A DNA stretch of 64,000 nucleotides from the NCBI RefSeq assembly GCF_019578655.1, contig NC_063256.1, positions 33,342,342 through 33,406,341 on the forward strand, in the 5' to 3' direction. Shown piece by piece: positions 13,090 to 24,921 of this stretch. How positions within the stretch are numbered: position 1 is the first letter of the stretch; every line of letters begins with the position of its first letter. The notes beneath the pieces were generated by a model. The model was not told the origin of the DNA. It searched no databases and was given only the letters and a program-made list of their open reading frames with translations. This stretch comes from Ricinus communis (taxonomy: Eukaryota; Streptophyta; Magnoliopsida; Malpighiales; Euphorbiaceae). A program made the position numbers and the translations under genes.

Positions 13090-14414
13090 GATTGCACTCA
13101 TACATGTCTGTCATGCAAGGTTGAATGACAGCCAATAAGGTGAGAGAATCTTGTGAAAGAAAATAACCCAAAAGAAATTAATTTACACGTTTATGGTATG
13201 TTACTGGGTGGTGATTTTGATATCAGAGTATGAGCTGTTATGGGAATGATTATTATGATTAATTTGGTATATTATTGGTTATATCGAATTTTAGAAATTA
13301 CAACATCCAATATATCCGTCCGTTTAAAAATATCTAAACCTGATTCTATTAAAATAAATATATTTAAATTTATTTTAAATTTAAATAAAAATATTTATAT
13401 ACTATTTAAATCTAATTAAAATTTATTTAAATTAAATAATTATTAAATATGTTTATAAATATTTAAAATAAGTAGTGGATACTCTACCTGTTTATATAAA
13501 CATTCAAATAATTAAATAGTATATGTTTACCGAACCTATTTATAATAATTAAATTTTAAAATATATTAACAAAAATTAATATAAACAAAAAATATAATAG
13601 ATTAATCAAATTTAAATATTCAATATTGATATCTATATATTAATACAATATAAATATAAATTTAATATAATTTAAAATAATATTTTAAAAAATATAAATA
13701 TAATATAATATAATAAATTTTAATATAATTAAATTAGAGTAATGGATACCCGCGGGTCCAAGTTCAATTCGACTCGAACTTAATGTGGATAGTAAAATCA
13801 TACTATAAACCTGTTTTATACCTATTTATTATTATCTTAATCCGTCATATTAGAATTCGGTTAGGTCAAGTATTCGAAAATATCCGTCCGACTGATATCC
13901 ATAAAAAACATTTAAAATAGAGGGATAATTTAATTCAAAAATTAATATACGAAAAATAATTAATAGATAGTCAGTGACTAATTAATTTTTAATAAATAAT
14001 TATATTTTATTGGTTCTATGTTATTTTTTATTAATTTAGTTCTAAACTGATTCATAAGATATAACTTTTCAAAAGTTATTTCAGTTTTTGAGAGATTTTG
14101 GGCCCTGTAAGGAAAGCCACGTCTGATGAGGTTTCTAAACCAATCGGACTTTGCCATGTCAGCAACCAGTAAAATATCTGTCGTTCTCTTGTTGAGATTT
14201 TGGGAAAAGATGCTAATATGATCCTCATATTTTAGCCAATAGTTATACGGTACTTTATATTCTTTATGAGACAAATATATTCTCTCTCTTTTAAAATGGG
14301 TCTTTTAAATCCTTTCTTTTAACAGAATTTAATCCTATGTAAATCCATAACATGCCACACTCATCAAAAACACTTTCTCTATAAATTCATTTATATTTTT
14401 GCCAAAATAATATA
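13090..14414. other. AT-rich intergenic DNA upstream of SPP
   Basis: No gene is recognisable. The stretch 13290-13910 contains phrases such as ATATCCGTCCG near both ends and a CCCGCGGGTCC word near 13750. Such words are frequent in terminal regions of non-autonomous hAT-type plant transposons, but I could not define its ends. Confidence 0.4.
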
Positions 14415-15640
14415 GGCCTAAGTACTTTAAAAATCCCAAATTATTAACTTTTAATAATTTTATCGTATAAGTTCCATTTCATAAATACCATTCTTTATTT
14501 TTTTCCATTAAAATATCATACGGCTATCGCTATATAAAGAATACGACGATTTCGTGCTGACATGGTTATTTAGCTAATTAAAACAAAGGTTGACTCATTA
14601 AGTGGGATGCTGTCTCATTTCATACGTCCAAAACACTACTTTCATGATTAAAAGACTAAAGACTTTATCTTCTTAATTCAATCATAGAATTTTCTCGCCA
14701 TCTTTTACTTTTATTAAGCATTGTTCTTCAAATCATTGCAATTACCTCTTTATTTTCTCATCTCATTCGATACTTTGATAAAAAAATGTCCAATCCTATC
14801 AGAATCACAATAATCAAAGTGGACAACTTCACCACCTAACATATTCTATAATATTTAGTTTATTTTCGATAAACAACCCCCAATGATGGAGTTCTACAAT
14901 AAAAAAATCCATATGCATGTGAAAAAAAAAAACCCTAACCATTACTTAAAAACATAAGTCAATCATCAATGTGACTTTTCGACAAATAACCCCCTATGAT
15001 GTGTACCACAGTAAAAGAAATGACAATATCTTACCTTTCTAAATTTCAAAACTCTAACATAAGTCAATTTTACATTGCTATTTATGTTCCTCAAGTTTCT
15101 AGAACTCCATTCTGCAACTTAAAAACATTGTTGCTACCTGACATTTGTATTAAAAAAAGATTGAAAAGGCTTACATATCAATGGGGTTGTCTTTACAGTG
15201 TTTAAAGCTTTGCAATAATGGGGACTCTGCTTTGTCTCACTCCTCTAAAATTGAACTGCTCCGACTATCTCTAGTAGCCGAATGACTGAAAAAGCAATAG
15301 GAACCACAAACCCTGGATGTCAAAGCTTCTCTCTCCATAAAGCAAGTGAAAATGGGTGTAAAGTGGCAATCTTTTTCTCAAGTGTTACTTATTTTACCTA
15401 GAATTTCTATGTGTTTTGGACATATGTGATGAGATAGCATTCCCCACCTAATTAGTCAACCTTTTTTTAATTAGTTAAATAACCACGTGAGCAAGGAAAT
15501 GTCGTGTTTTCTATATAACGGTGGCCAGATTGTATTTTAGCGGAGAAAAATAAAGAATGAATAATTGTGAGATAAAACTCTTAATATAGAAAATAATAGT
15601 TAAAAAGTTAATAGTTTGGGGTTTTTTAGTTAATCAGGTC
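14415..15640. mobile_element. Mutator-like element with about 230-bp terminal inverted repeats
   Basis: The left arm (14415 to about 14645) and the reverse complement of the right arm (about 15405-15640) align along their whole length. Examples are GGCCTAAG with GACCTGAT at the tips, TTATTTAGCTAATTAAAA with TTATTTAACTAATTAAAA, and a shared GTCCAAAACAC at the inner edge. The flanks AATAATATA (14406-14414) and AATAATTAA (15641-15649) match at 7 of 9 positions, which suits the 9-bp duplication of Mutator-like elements. The interior of about 760 bp has no transposase; it holds an internal near-repeat (about 14868-14905 and 14979-15016) and a less AT-rich patch at 15210-15360 of unknown origin. 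Confidence 0.7.
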
Positions 15641-16448
15641 AATAATTAAAATTAAAAAAAATTATGAGCATAAGTTATATAGAGTAATTACTATTTGCCC
15701 TCTATATATTTTTATATTATACTAGTTACTCCTTAATATTTAAAAATTATATTTCCTTAATTCCTTGATTTTATAATTATATACTAAAAGAGTCATTATC
15801 TCATAGTTTTCATTAAACATATTTTAACTAAGTTTGGTTTTCTTGTAATATATAAATTGCCTTTATACTATGTATCCCCTTATCTTTTAATAAAACTAAT
15901 TATTATCTCTTTCATCTAAAGTCAAGACAGTTAAAAGATTAAATTGATAAAAAGATTTCAATTTAGTAATTAAATTTATTATTAAGTATCTAGCTCATCT
16001 AAAATTATTCTTTTATCAAATTAAGGTAAAATATTCTTTTAGCAAATCAATTTTAGTGTCTATACAAAAATTATTAACTTATATTCTTTTACTTGTTCTA
16101 ATTCTTAGCATAATTTAGTCATAGTAAATTCTAAATAGTTTAAAGTATTTAAGAAATTTAAGGATCGAATTATTTTTTTTATTAATTTCATTCTTTAGTT
16201 GCATTGATTTTCAAAATATTAAGGAGATTTTAGTATAATAAACAAGATACAGGGAGCAACTTATTTATTACATAAAAATTTAAAAGGTAAATAGTATAAA
16301 ATCAAACTTAATAGAATCAAGCATAGTTAATGATTATTTAATAGAATGACTTTTAGTATAAAGATATAAAATATAATAGAAAATATAATCTTTAAATGTG
16401 AAGGGTTATATAGTGTAATATAGAAAAATACATAGGTATATAATAACT
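15641..16448. other. AT-rich intergenic DNA, nothing recognised
   Basis: No gene or bounded element is visible between the Mutator-like element and the Helitron-like repeat. Confidence 0.5.
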
Positions 16449-17520
16449 AGTATTGCTTGTCATGCACATTACACACGTAAATTATTATTATAAAAGTCAT
16501 AATATAAAAATATTTAATAAATCAGTATATAATATAATATTAACTAAACATATTTAACTATTTTATGAATATTTTTCTTTGACGTATACTAAAAACTCAT
16601 ATGTTATTATATATTTTATAAACTTAATGAATAATTGACTTCAAAAAAAATTTATATAAAATTATAAATTTTTAGATTTTTCTTTCTTTTTCATTAATGA
16701 CTCATTATCAATACTAAACTTTAGATGTTTATTTTACCTAATTATATTGTCTATTAATTAAAAATTGTTTAGTTGAGTAATTATTTTTATTTATTTTCTT
16801 AAAATAATTATTTACTAATATTTAATAAAAATATTGAAATAAATTTTCATGTTAATAAGGAAAGAAATATGAAAAGATTCAATAATTTAATTTTAATAAC
16901 TTTTTAATTTTTAATTTTATAATATAATACTTTTAATAGTTATTATTGTAATTAAATAATTAAAATTTTTATTTTTCAAAGAAAAGTAGTAAGAAAAAAA
17001 CATAAGAATAAATGAATTTTAAATTTTCATAATAAAAAAGAGCAAAGCATTAACAAAATTTAATGGATAATTAATTTAATATATAAAAATATATTGGCCA
17101 CCTGAAGTAATTCACTTGCAATAACCTGATTAATAAAATATTATAATAATAATGAAACATGAGTTAATATATTAATAAAATAGAATCAAAAGTAGCATAC
17201 CTTATTTTTTTGACTTCTTGTCCTTAATTTTTATAAAAAAAATTATATTAAGTTATTTGAACTCCATCATAGGTATATATATATATATATATATATATAA
17301 TGTGATATAATAATTCATCAATTTCTTATAGGATTAGAAATAATGATAGAATTATAATTGAATTAGATTAATAAATAATTAATTATGTTAGGATTAAAAA
17401 TTAAACTAATTACATATAGAATTAGAATAATTTAAAATTAGTAAAAACTGATTAATTTTATAGGTGTATTAATCAATTTAAAAATTTTACCTCATTTGTG
17501 CTTTTATATATATATTACAG
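16449..17520 (-). mobile_element. Helitron-like repeat unit (second copy at about 40880-41990)
   Basis: Much of this stretch recurs at 40880-41990. On the minus strand it would start with ATATATATAAAAGCACAAAT and finish with GACAAGCAATACTAGT. That layout (TATA-rich 5' tip, CTAG end followed by T) resembles non-autonomous plant Helitrons. There is no helicase coding sequence, and the expected terminal hairpin is too decayed to call. The long internal similarity to the other copy is solid; the Helitron assignment is inference. Confidence 0.45.
17274..17299. repeat. (TA)n microsatellite
   Basis: About 13 uninterrupted TA units lie inside the Helitron-like repeat, at the position equivalent to the TA/TG microsatellite at 41134-41172 in the other copy. 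Confidence 0.9.
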
Positions 17521-20298
17521 AATACCTCATATATATTTATCATTGTCATATCATAACATATATAAAAGTGCAAAGGAGGGGGGACAAATAAATTTATTGA
17601 AAAGGCCTTACTAATTATTTAATTAATTAAATTAATTAAAATTGATATATAATATTAATAACTTTTAATTATATATCCAATTTTAGAAGTTCAAACTCTA
17701 TAAAGATTTTCTATGTTGGTAATAAAGTAAAGAAAGATAACAAATCTAAATTAAAAAAAAAAAACACAAACAAAAGAAATGTGGCGATGAAGATTATAAG
17801 AAAGCTTACAACTTTTTTTATCTAATAACTTCAATATAAATGTGATTGATGACTATAAGAATTCAATCCCTTTTCAATATAAAGTGACACAAATAACTTT
17901 ACTAATTTTATTAAAAGATAATATAACAATTTTGTTTTGTTTTATTTAGATTAAGATTTGTTTATTGACATTGCAAAAGTGTAAATTAATTAGCAGTGTC
18001 AAGAAAATTATTGATTTGAATAAATTATCAATAATATAATTATTAATGAGAAATTTGAAATCAATCACCAAACTCTGTATTTAACTAAAAAAATAAGATT
18101 TTCTTAATATTTAATGAAAAAGTGTAATACCCTGAGTTTTTATATTTAATAATAATTATATTAATAATGAGTTTTTATTTAAATTAATTTTATTTTATCT
18201 TTATTTGGTCTAGTTGGAATGATTTAAATGCAAAGTTTGAATTTTAGTATTAGACGAATAAATGAGTTATTTTTCTATACCTAATTAGTTTGAAATTTTA
18301 AAAATTAATCAAGTAAATTATTTGAGGAGTAAATTATATTTTTGGTTATTCAAAATTTTTCCAAATGTATATATATAAAATTATATATTGAAGAATTATG
18401 GAAGAATTTGTAAAGGGTGTTTTTATAAAAGAATTTTAAAAAAATTGGTATTTTAATTAGCTAGTGGTATTTAATTTTAAGTTGAAAAATATTTAGCAAA
18501 TTGATTATTTAATTTAATTGTGTGTTAGGACTAAATTGAAAAATTATTTTTGGACGAGGATTAAAAGTAAAATTTTATTATTATGGGGGTTTAATAAAAA
18601 TTTGTAAGTTTGGTATCTTTGTAAATAATTATGTCGGCAGGGGTATATTTATAATTGTGTATTTTCAATAATTCTAATTTTGGCCAAAATTAAATGGTTA
18701 AGGGCTTAATTGAAAGGCTAAAAGAAGTTTAGGGGTTAATCGGAAATTTTGTAGGGTGAAATTGTAAGTAATTAAAAGAGTTAAGGGACCAAATTGTAAA
18801 GAAGGAAAGTTTGGGGGTCTAATGTCGATATTGGAAGGAAAGAAAGAAGAAAAGGGAGAGAAGCGGGGAGAGAGAGGGAGACGTCGAGAAGAGAAAGGAA
18901 GAAGCTGCGGGCGTGGGGCTCCAGGCGTCGGCAGCGCAAGGAAGGCGGCCAGGCATTTTTCCGGCCGATCCCGGCCTTGTCGGTTGTTCCGGTGGCAGTC
19001 GGCTCCTCGAGGCTCTCTTTCGTGCTTGTGGCCTTTGTGGTGGCAGTGCGAGATTTGGCAAAGTGAAATTTGGGGTGGCAGCCGGTGTTTTTCAGCTTTT
19101 TCGGCGAGCTTCGTCGGAGGATGGACGATCGGAGGATATATCTTGACTCTCCTCAGCTCAAGCTTCGAAATGGCATCGGTTTCGTGGCGATTGGGCTTCG
19201 TTTGTGAATCGACGGCCGAGATCGTCCGAAAATCTCTCTGGATGATCGGGAGTCAGATCAGAAAATCGAAAGCGGGGATCGTCCTCAGCGCGTCGTTTCG
19301 AGTTTGATGGTGTGTTCAGATCGTCGATCGGACTCCGGCGGCTGGAGGCGAGTCGACCGAGCGATCAAGCGTCTCAGTAATTTTCTCTCGCCCGTTAATT
19401 TTGAAATTCTTTGATGTAATTTATGTTTATTGATTATGTTGAGTATTAGATGATATTTGTGAGTCAAAAATAATTGTTTGTCAGTTTGTCTGCCCTTGTG
19501 TTTTGTGCTATATAGCGGAGTCGGAAAAATAGTGAAGTCTGGGGACCCGACTCCCGTTGTCTGGATTGTTAGATATTTGTAGTGTCTTTCTGGCAAGTTC
19601 TGGACCCGTTTTACAGGGGGTAAATGTCCAAAAATTAGGGGAGGTTCTGCCGAATTTCCTACAAATTTCTCGAGTCTAATTTAATTTTAGGCAGTCTACT
19701 ATGGGGTCTCAGTTTAGGAAAAATCTACGAATGTCTATTAATTGTATATCTTTTGTTACTAGATAATTCAGCCTTCCCGCCAGCTCCATCCGAAGCCTAG
19801 GAGCGGACTTCGGAACGCGTTAGATCTGTGAGTTAAAGTCACATAATCTCTACACTATTGCCAGACCTAATTTGATATGCTATCTTGAAATTCATATTTA
19901 ATATGATTATTAGTATCGCAATATAAATAATTTCATTTAATTATTATTTACTGAGATAAATTTCAATATTGTTACTAGTAATATTATATCGCTATTTTGA
20001 TAGTTAATGTTATATTCACACAATTGTTATTGTTATTTTTTTACATATTGCACGTTGTTTCCTCGAAATCCCGATTCTTTATTTTGATATGTGTTTAATA
20101 ATTTTGCTAGACCATGATTGTTATTATATTTGTTGAATGTGATTTGGGATGAGGCTTTAGTAGAACATGCCACTTAGTGGGTTGTATCAGGACCGCATGC
20201 GCACCGTTAATGATCAAAGACAGGTAATAAGGTTATTATGGATTTGTTTGCCCTGATCAAGCATTGCTATCTGGGCTGAGTTCAGTTGATTGCGGGAG

Positions 20299-20480
20299 TT
20301 AAGGTCCCTGATCGAGCTACGCTCTCTGGGCGCTGGCTTAGTTGGGATTCAAGTGTTCAGACCGAAGTTAAGGTCCCTGATCGAGCAACGCTCTCTGGGC
20401 GCCGGCTTAGTTGGAATTCAAGTGTTCAGGCTGGACATAAGGACCCTGATCAAGCTTGCTCTCTGGACGCCGGACCTGTT
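20299..20480. repeat. Three tandem units of 69 bp inside the solo LTR
   Basis: AAGGTCCCTGATCGAGC recurs at 20301, 20370 and, with small changes, 20439, so the period is 69 bp. The LTR copy at 51387-53627 has one full unit at about 52965-53010, so the expansion is specific to this copy or to its subfamily. Confidence 0.85.
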
Positions 20481-20550
20481 GGATTAAGAGAGCCGAAAGA
20501 CTACTAGAATTTGGGGTTAGGGTTCTACTGAGCCACTCGTCCCGTAAAAG

Positions 20551-20581
20551 TAAAAATATTTATTTATTTATTTATTTATTA
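20551..20581. repeat. (TTTA)n microsatellite in the solo LTR
   Basis: About seven TTTA units in a row. Confidence 0.85.
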
Positions 20582-21724
20582 TGGTATGATTATAGTATGA
20601 TTGGTATTTATGTGCATGGTTTGATATACTGATTCGAATAATTAATATTTTTTGTGAGGATTGCAATAGTCTCTAGATTATTTGATTTTAACTCACTCTC
20701 GAGACTGACAGTCTCAATTTATTTTTTTCAGATGCGTGACTATTAGTCTTCCCGCGACTCTTATTCAGTAACCTGACTCCTTCATCATCGGGTGATGTAT
20801 TTGATTTGGTATGTAAATTGGTAAATCTTAGATTCTCCGCAGTAGTAATAGTAGCTGTATCAGTTCTAAATTTTCTCAGTTTCGGGTCTCACCAAATTCT
20901 TCTGGCAGACCGAATTGGTTATGTAAAATTCAACTGTTAAGATAATTGTGGCATCAGTAAAATGAGATTGAGATTTATTTAAGTCAGTGAGTGTTACGCT
21001 TACTATGGAATTCGGTGGCCTTACGCTTACCCATTTCCTATTGCCAGTCACGGGCCCACAGATGGGGTTGTGACAAAAAGTACAATAAAAATTATAAAAG
21101 AAGCAAATTAGGATAAAATTGAAAGAAAATTACAATAAATTAATACTTCTATAATTTTATTATCTAAAGTAATTTTTATTGATAACTAATATATTTCAGT
21201 AGAACGTTGTGATGTGGTTGACAATTGAATCTTATAATTTAAAGATTATATAATTTGTTAATATTAAAAGTCTTTGATTTTAGATTTAATTATTGTTCTA
21301 AATATTTAGATGAACTCATCTAATTTAATTTGCCATTATGTAACACTAAAAGTGCTTATGATTTTAAATTTAATAATTATTTTATTTCTTAATATGTGAA
21401 CATAACAAATATATATATAAAAGTGTTAAGGGATAAGCAATGTTACTAAAAGGATCTTATTGATTGGTTAATTAATATACTCAATTTAATTAATTTATTA
21501 ATAGACAATATTAATAATTCATTAAGTACAAGTTTAATCCTGAAGACTGACTGTATTAAACTTCTCGATATTAATTATAAGATAAAATTTCATGAAATGT
21601 AAAAATAAAGATCAATACTTTGTACATAATAAAATTAAATTTTATAAGGAGAACGTGAAGTCTAATAGCAACTAAAAATGATATTGATGTTGTTTGTTCT
21701 ATTTTGGCATAATAGAATTTTTAA

Positions 21725-22255
21725 GGCCTAATGACATTAAAAATTTAAATATTTGTATCCTTTTGTAAATTTGGTCATCTTTTAAACTTTTATTTAAATG
21801 GCCTGATTTGGTTAATTGATTGCATTTATAGCTAAATTAAAATCTCGGTCAAAATTAGACCTTTTTAACTCTAGATACTATTCTTTTTACTTTACCAATA
21901 TCATTTGCCTCTTTAAAAAATACATAAAATCATGACGAAAATGAAGAAAGAAATAATTTTACCCTTCATTTTTCTTCTTGATTCATGATTTTAAATTGTT
22001 ATTTACTTTCTTATTCATCTATAATGTGACATTGGTAATTCTGTGTGATGTGTAAATATATGTGGTAGTGATGTGTAAGTTGGTGATAATAAATAATGAC
22101 ACGTCATTTGCTACGTTACTTTATTTTGACTGAAATTTTAATTTGGTTATAATTGCAATCGATTAGCCAAATCGTACCATTTAAGTAAAAAATTGAAAGA
22201 ATTGACTAAATTTAAAACTAAACATAAAAAGTTGAATTTTTAGTGTTATTAGGTC
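21725..22255. mobile_element. Short Mutator-like element with about 125-bp inverted repeats
   Basis: The left arm (21725 to about 21850) starts GGCCTAATGACATTAAAAAT and the right arm (about 22131-22255), reverse-complemented, starts GACCTAATAACACTAAAAAT. The arms stay similar down to AATTAAAAT at the inner edge. The flanks AATTTTTAA (21716-21724) and AATTTTTAT (22256-22264) match at 8 of 9 positions. It is non-coding. The GRCCTAA tips resemble those of the larger element at 14415-15640, so both may have used related transposases. Confidence 0.75.
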
Positions 22256-22264
22256 AATTTTTAT

Positions 22265-22484
22265 TTAATAAAATAGAATAAGGAAAATACATTAAAATAT
22301 AAGTCTAATCTTATATATAATAAATTATTAATTCGTTTAAAAGGTAAAAGAAAGTGAAAAATAATAGCAATTAAAGATGACATTCCTATTGTTGACTTTT
22401 TTTGGTAGGATATATTTACTAATGGAAAAAAAAAATAGTAGCTCTCTAATTGAATTATATAAACTCGATTATCATTGAACTTAA
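22265..22484. other. AT-rich spacer before the LINE 3' end
   Basis: Nothing recognised. Confidence 0.5.
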
Positions 22485-22652
22485 GTTTTATTTTATTTTA
22501 ATTTTTTTGAGCTTGTAAATCATAATTTCATTACAAAAAGAGCCCAGCATCATATAAAAGTAAGATCTTTAATGCCTCACGGGGAGAAATATTCCAAATA
22601 AGAAGGCAAGTGCCCTTAAGAAAACTTTTGGCAACCTAATCAGCTACTGTGT

Positions 22653-23516
22653 TTATGTCCTAAGCACAAATCTAACTTTCTGTGAAACAAAAAGAGAAAC
22701 TTTATCTTTTATAAACAGAATATGGGACTGAATTTTCCAAGGGATGTTATCCAGAACATCACCTAAGTAGCCAATCATAGCCTGAGCATCAATTTCAAAG
22801 ATAACAGAAGTTGCACCAATGTTTCCAGCAAAAGAAATAGCTTGACACAATGCTAGAGCCTCTGCTACAAGAGTAGACGAACAAAACACCTTCTTAGCAA
22901 AACCATCCACCACATGTCCCTTGAAATTATGAATCATGCACGATATGCAGGCTTCCTTATCTTCATCTATCCATGCAGCATCACTATTAATCTTGAAACT
23001 TCCACGAGGGGGGGCTACCATCGAGTAGACAAATCAACTGCAGGCACAAATGGGGTTTGCATCTATTTATGGGCTCAATCCACTCAACTCCTCACACTCC
23101 TTTTTTGCTTTCCATGCTGCCAGCTTTAGGTCAGGCCTAGCCGAGTTCCTAGATATGCTAGCACAAATATGCGCATCCTTCTAAGACCTTGTTCGGATTA
23201 TTTTTAAAAACACCAAGTCTTTGAAAGAAAAGATGGCATCAAAGTTAGGATGATAAGGGAGGTGACTAAAAAACCAGGTAAGCTTGGCATGAGGGCACTC
23301 AAAGAGCATATGCTCAATAGTTTCTTTGCTAACGTCACAAAGTAGGCACATGGGCGAAGGAGCCATTCTTCTTCTAGCTCGATTCAGTTGAGCCGGCAGA
23401 GCATTGGAGGCAGCTTTCCAAAGAAATTTTCTAACTCTCGGATGGGCTTTTACATGCCATATGTTTTTCCATGTCCTTGGTTGTCATTTGAGCCTTGCCC
23501 TCTTCTAGTCGTGATT
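22653..23516 (-). pseudogene. LINE zinc-finger (zf-RVT) and RNase H domains, decayed
   Basis: At 23366-23181 the frame reads CLLCDVSKETIEHMLFECPH, the CxxC...HxxxxC pattern of the zinc-binding domain that follows reverse transcriptase in plant LINEs. At 23021-22653 there is an RNase H fold with FKINSDAAW, VAEALALCQA and IFEIDAQAMI, which supply the expected Asp, Glu and Asp active-site positions. The two frames are separated by stops, so this is not a working protein. The sequence continues into the A-rich tail at the LINE 3' end. Confidence 0.75.
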
Positions 23517-24138
23517 TGAACGGGTTGTCAAAGCCCTTCAAAATAAATTACTGATTTTTCTAAACTAACTTGTAGAAATAATGAAACCAGGTTGAATTTC
23601 AAGGGAACCAATGTGGATAGATTCTCAAAGTAAAATAAAAAGGGGAAATTTTGAATGTTTGAATCAAAATTATAAATAAGCAAAAAATAATGAAGGCTGA
23701 ATATTAAAATAAATAAAAATCAATCTTAACAAATTTCCAATTCAAGATTGCTAATTTCATCCAATTGTAATCATAATCATATGCTAAAATATCAATTCTT
23801 CTATTCAAGTACTTAGTCTACTTATTCGAAAAAGCAGCAATAAGTGTAATTCTCATAATATAATTGACTCGAACCCAACATCCAAATCAAAACTTACCAT
23901 TAGTCAACTGGGCACGATAGCGTTCCTTATCAACTTAATGATAGCATTAAGAATAATGAGAATGACTAAAACAACAGTAATTAATTGAGATAACTGCAAT
24001 TGAATTAACCTTGTTCCTTTATTTCCCTAGAGTCTATCATGCAAGCTATGTAATTCGAATAAGCCATAATCACACACACATGAGCCAGCTCCTTGCTACT
24101 TGTGTCAATTGTTCATGACAATTACGGATCACAAACTC
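23517..24138 (-). mobile_element. Truncated third Athila LTR
   Basis: These 622 bp match the part of the LTR at 24922-25545, with scattered differences. The similarity stops abruptly after CACAAACTC, where the hAT sequence begins. The LTR start (TGATAGG) and about 770 bp are missing. Confidence 0.85.
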
Positions 24139-24692
24139 ATATCTTTTTATAAATCTTACTAATTTATATAACTTTTTATTAAATTAAGTAATTTTTTAAT
24201 TAACTTGTCAAAGATTTCTAGATAGTAAATAAATTTTAAATCTAGTATTATAGTATGTATACTAGATTACTAGTATCAATATACTATGTGACATATTAAT
24301 ATATAACTTATATTTTTTATAGAGTATAAAGTATATTATAATATTATAGTTATTTTTAATATGTATTATTTTTGTTTTTCGATAGCAATTGCTTGAATTA
24401 TATAAATGATAAATATAAAATAATTTTTATAGAGTATATGTATTATTTTTTTAATATATGTATTATTTATATAATATAAATAATTGTTTATAAATATATG
24501 TAAAAAATTTGGTTCTACGGTTTGGTCCGGTTTTTACTAAAGAACCAGTACCATACCGTAATAGTAAAAAATTTCGAATCGGTTCAATTCGGTTATAAAA
24601 ACTTTCGGTTTTTTTCGGTTCTAGTACTTTTCGGTACGGTTATTCGGTTCGAGCGGGAATCACCGAGATCCATGCTCAGCCCTAGTTCTGTT
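24139..24692. mobile_element. Fragment of the same hAT element as 35087-36781
   Basis: This stretch matches 36190-36781 of the hAT element almost base for base, including the terminus CTCAGCCCTA, but lacks about 39 bp found at 36588-36626. It joins the truncated LTR on the left and the duplicated gag start on the right, in the order seen in the main Athila copy. Confidence 0.85.
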
Positions 24693-24921
24693 TGCCATAT
24701 TTTCTGTAAGTTCTTGAAAAATAGATGTGCCACCAATAGCCAAATCAATTTCCAACTCCTCTATGAGACAACTTTTTCTTTTCTTGTCTCCTTTGTTAAT
24801 CGACCGCTCTTCTCAATTTTAGGATTAAAATGCAAATTAATGTCTTGAGAAGAACGAGTCATAAACAAACAAATTAATCAATGAGAAACTAAAATAGGCT
24901 CCCATTCAACGGCGCCAAATT
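24693..24921 (-). pseudogene. Duplicated Athila gag start and primer-binding site
   Basis: The sequence matches 36782-37022. It holds the first gag codons after the hAT insertion point and the TGGCGCCGTTG primer site (+ strand CAACGGCGCCA at 24907-24917). It lies between two LTRs on the 3' side of the element, where no gag start belongs, so it is the remnant of a second internal region. In the frame it carries at least one frame disruption relative to the 36782-36969 copy. Confidence 0.8.

Larger units (their letters stand above)
18123..21075 (+). mobile_element. Solo LTR of a long-LTR retrotransposon, with 5-bp target duplication
   Basis: The element begins TGTAATACCC and ends GGGTTGTGACA. 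It is flanked by AAAAG at 18118-18122 and AAAAG at 21076-21080, a perfect 5-bp target duplication. At 2953 bp with no gag or pol and no partner LTR it is best explained as a solo LTR left by LTR-LTR recombination. Three related copies lie in the window: 1-1325 and 1326-2829 in reverse, and 51387-53627 in the same direction. A GC-rich block (18840-19380) gives spurious open frames. The TGTAATACCC/GGGTYGTGACA ends are common among plant Ty3/gypsy LTRs, but without internal genes the lineage cannot be fixed. Confidence 0.85.

Noticed and set aside
18822..19307. 161-codon frame (plus)
   Set aside because: Within the GC-rich block of the solo LTR; not conserved in the other LTR copies and without recognisable domain.
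20286..20507. 73-codon frame with three similar segments
   Set aside because: It is a translation of the 69-bp tandem repeat in the LTR (69 is a multiple of three, so the frame stays open).
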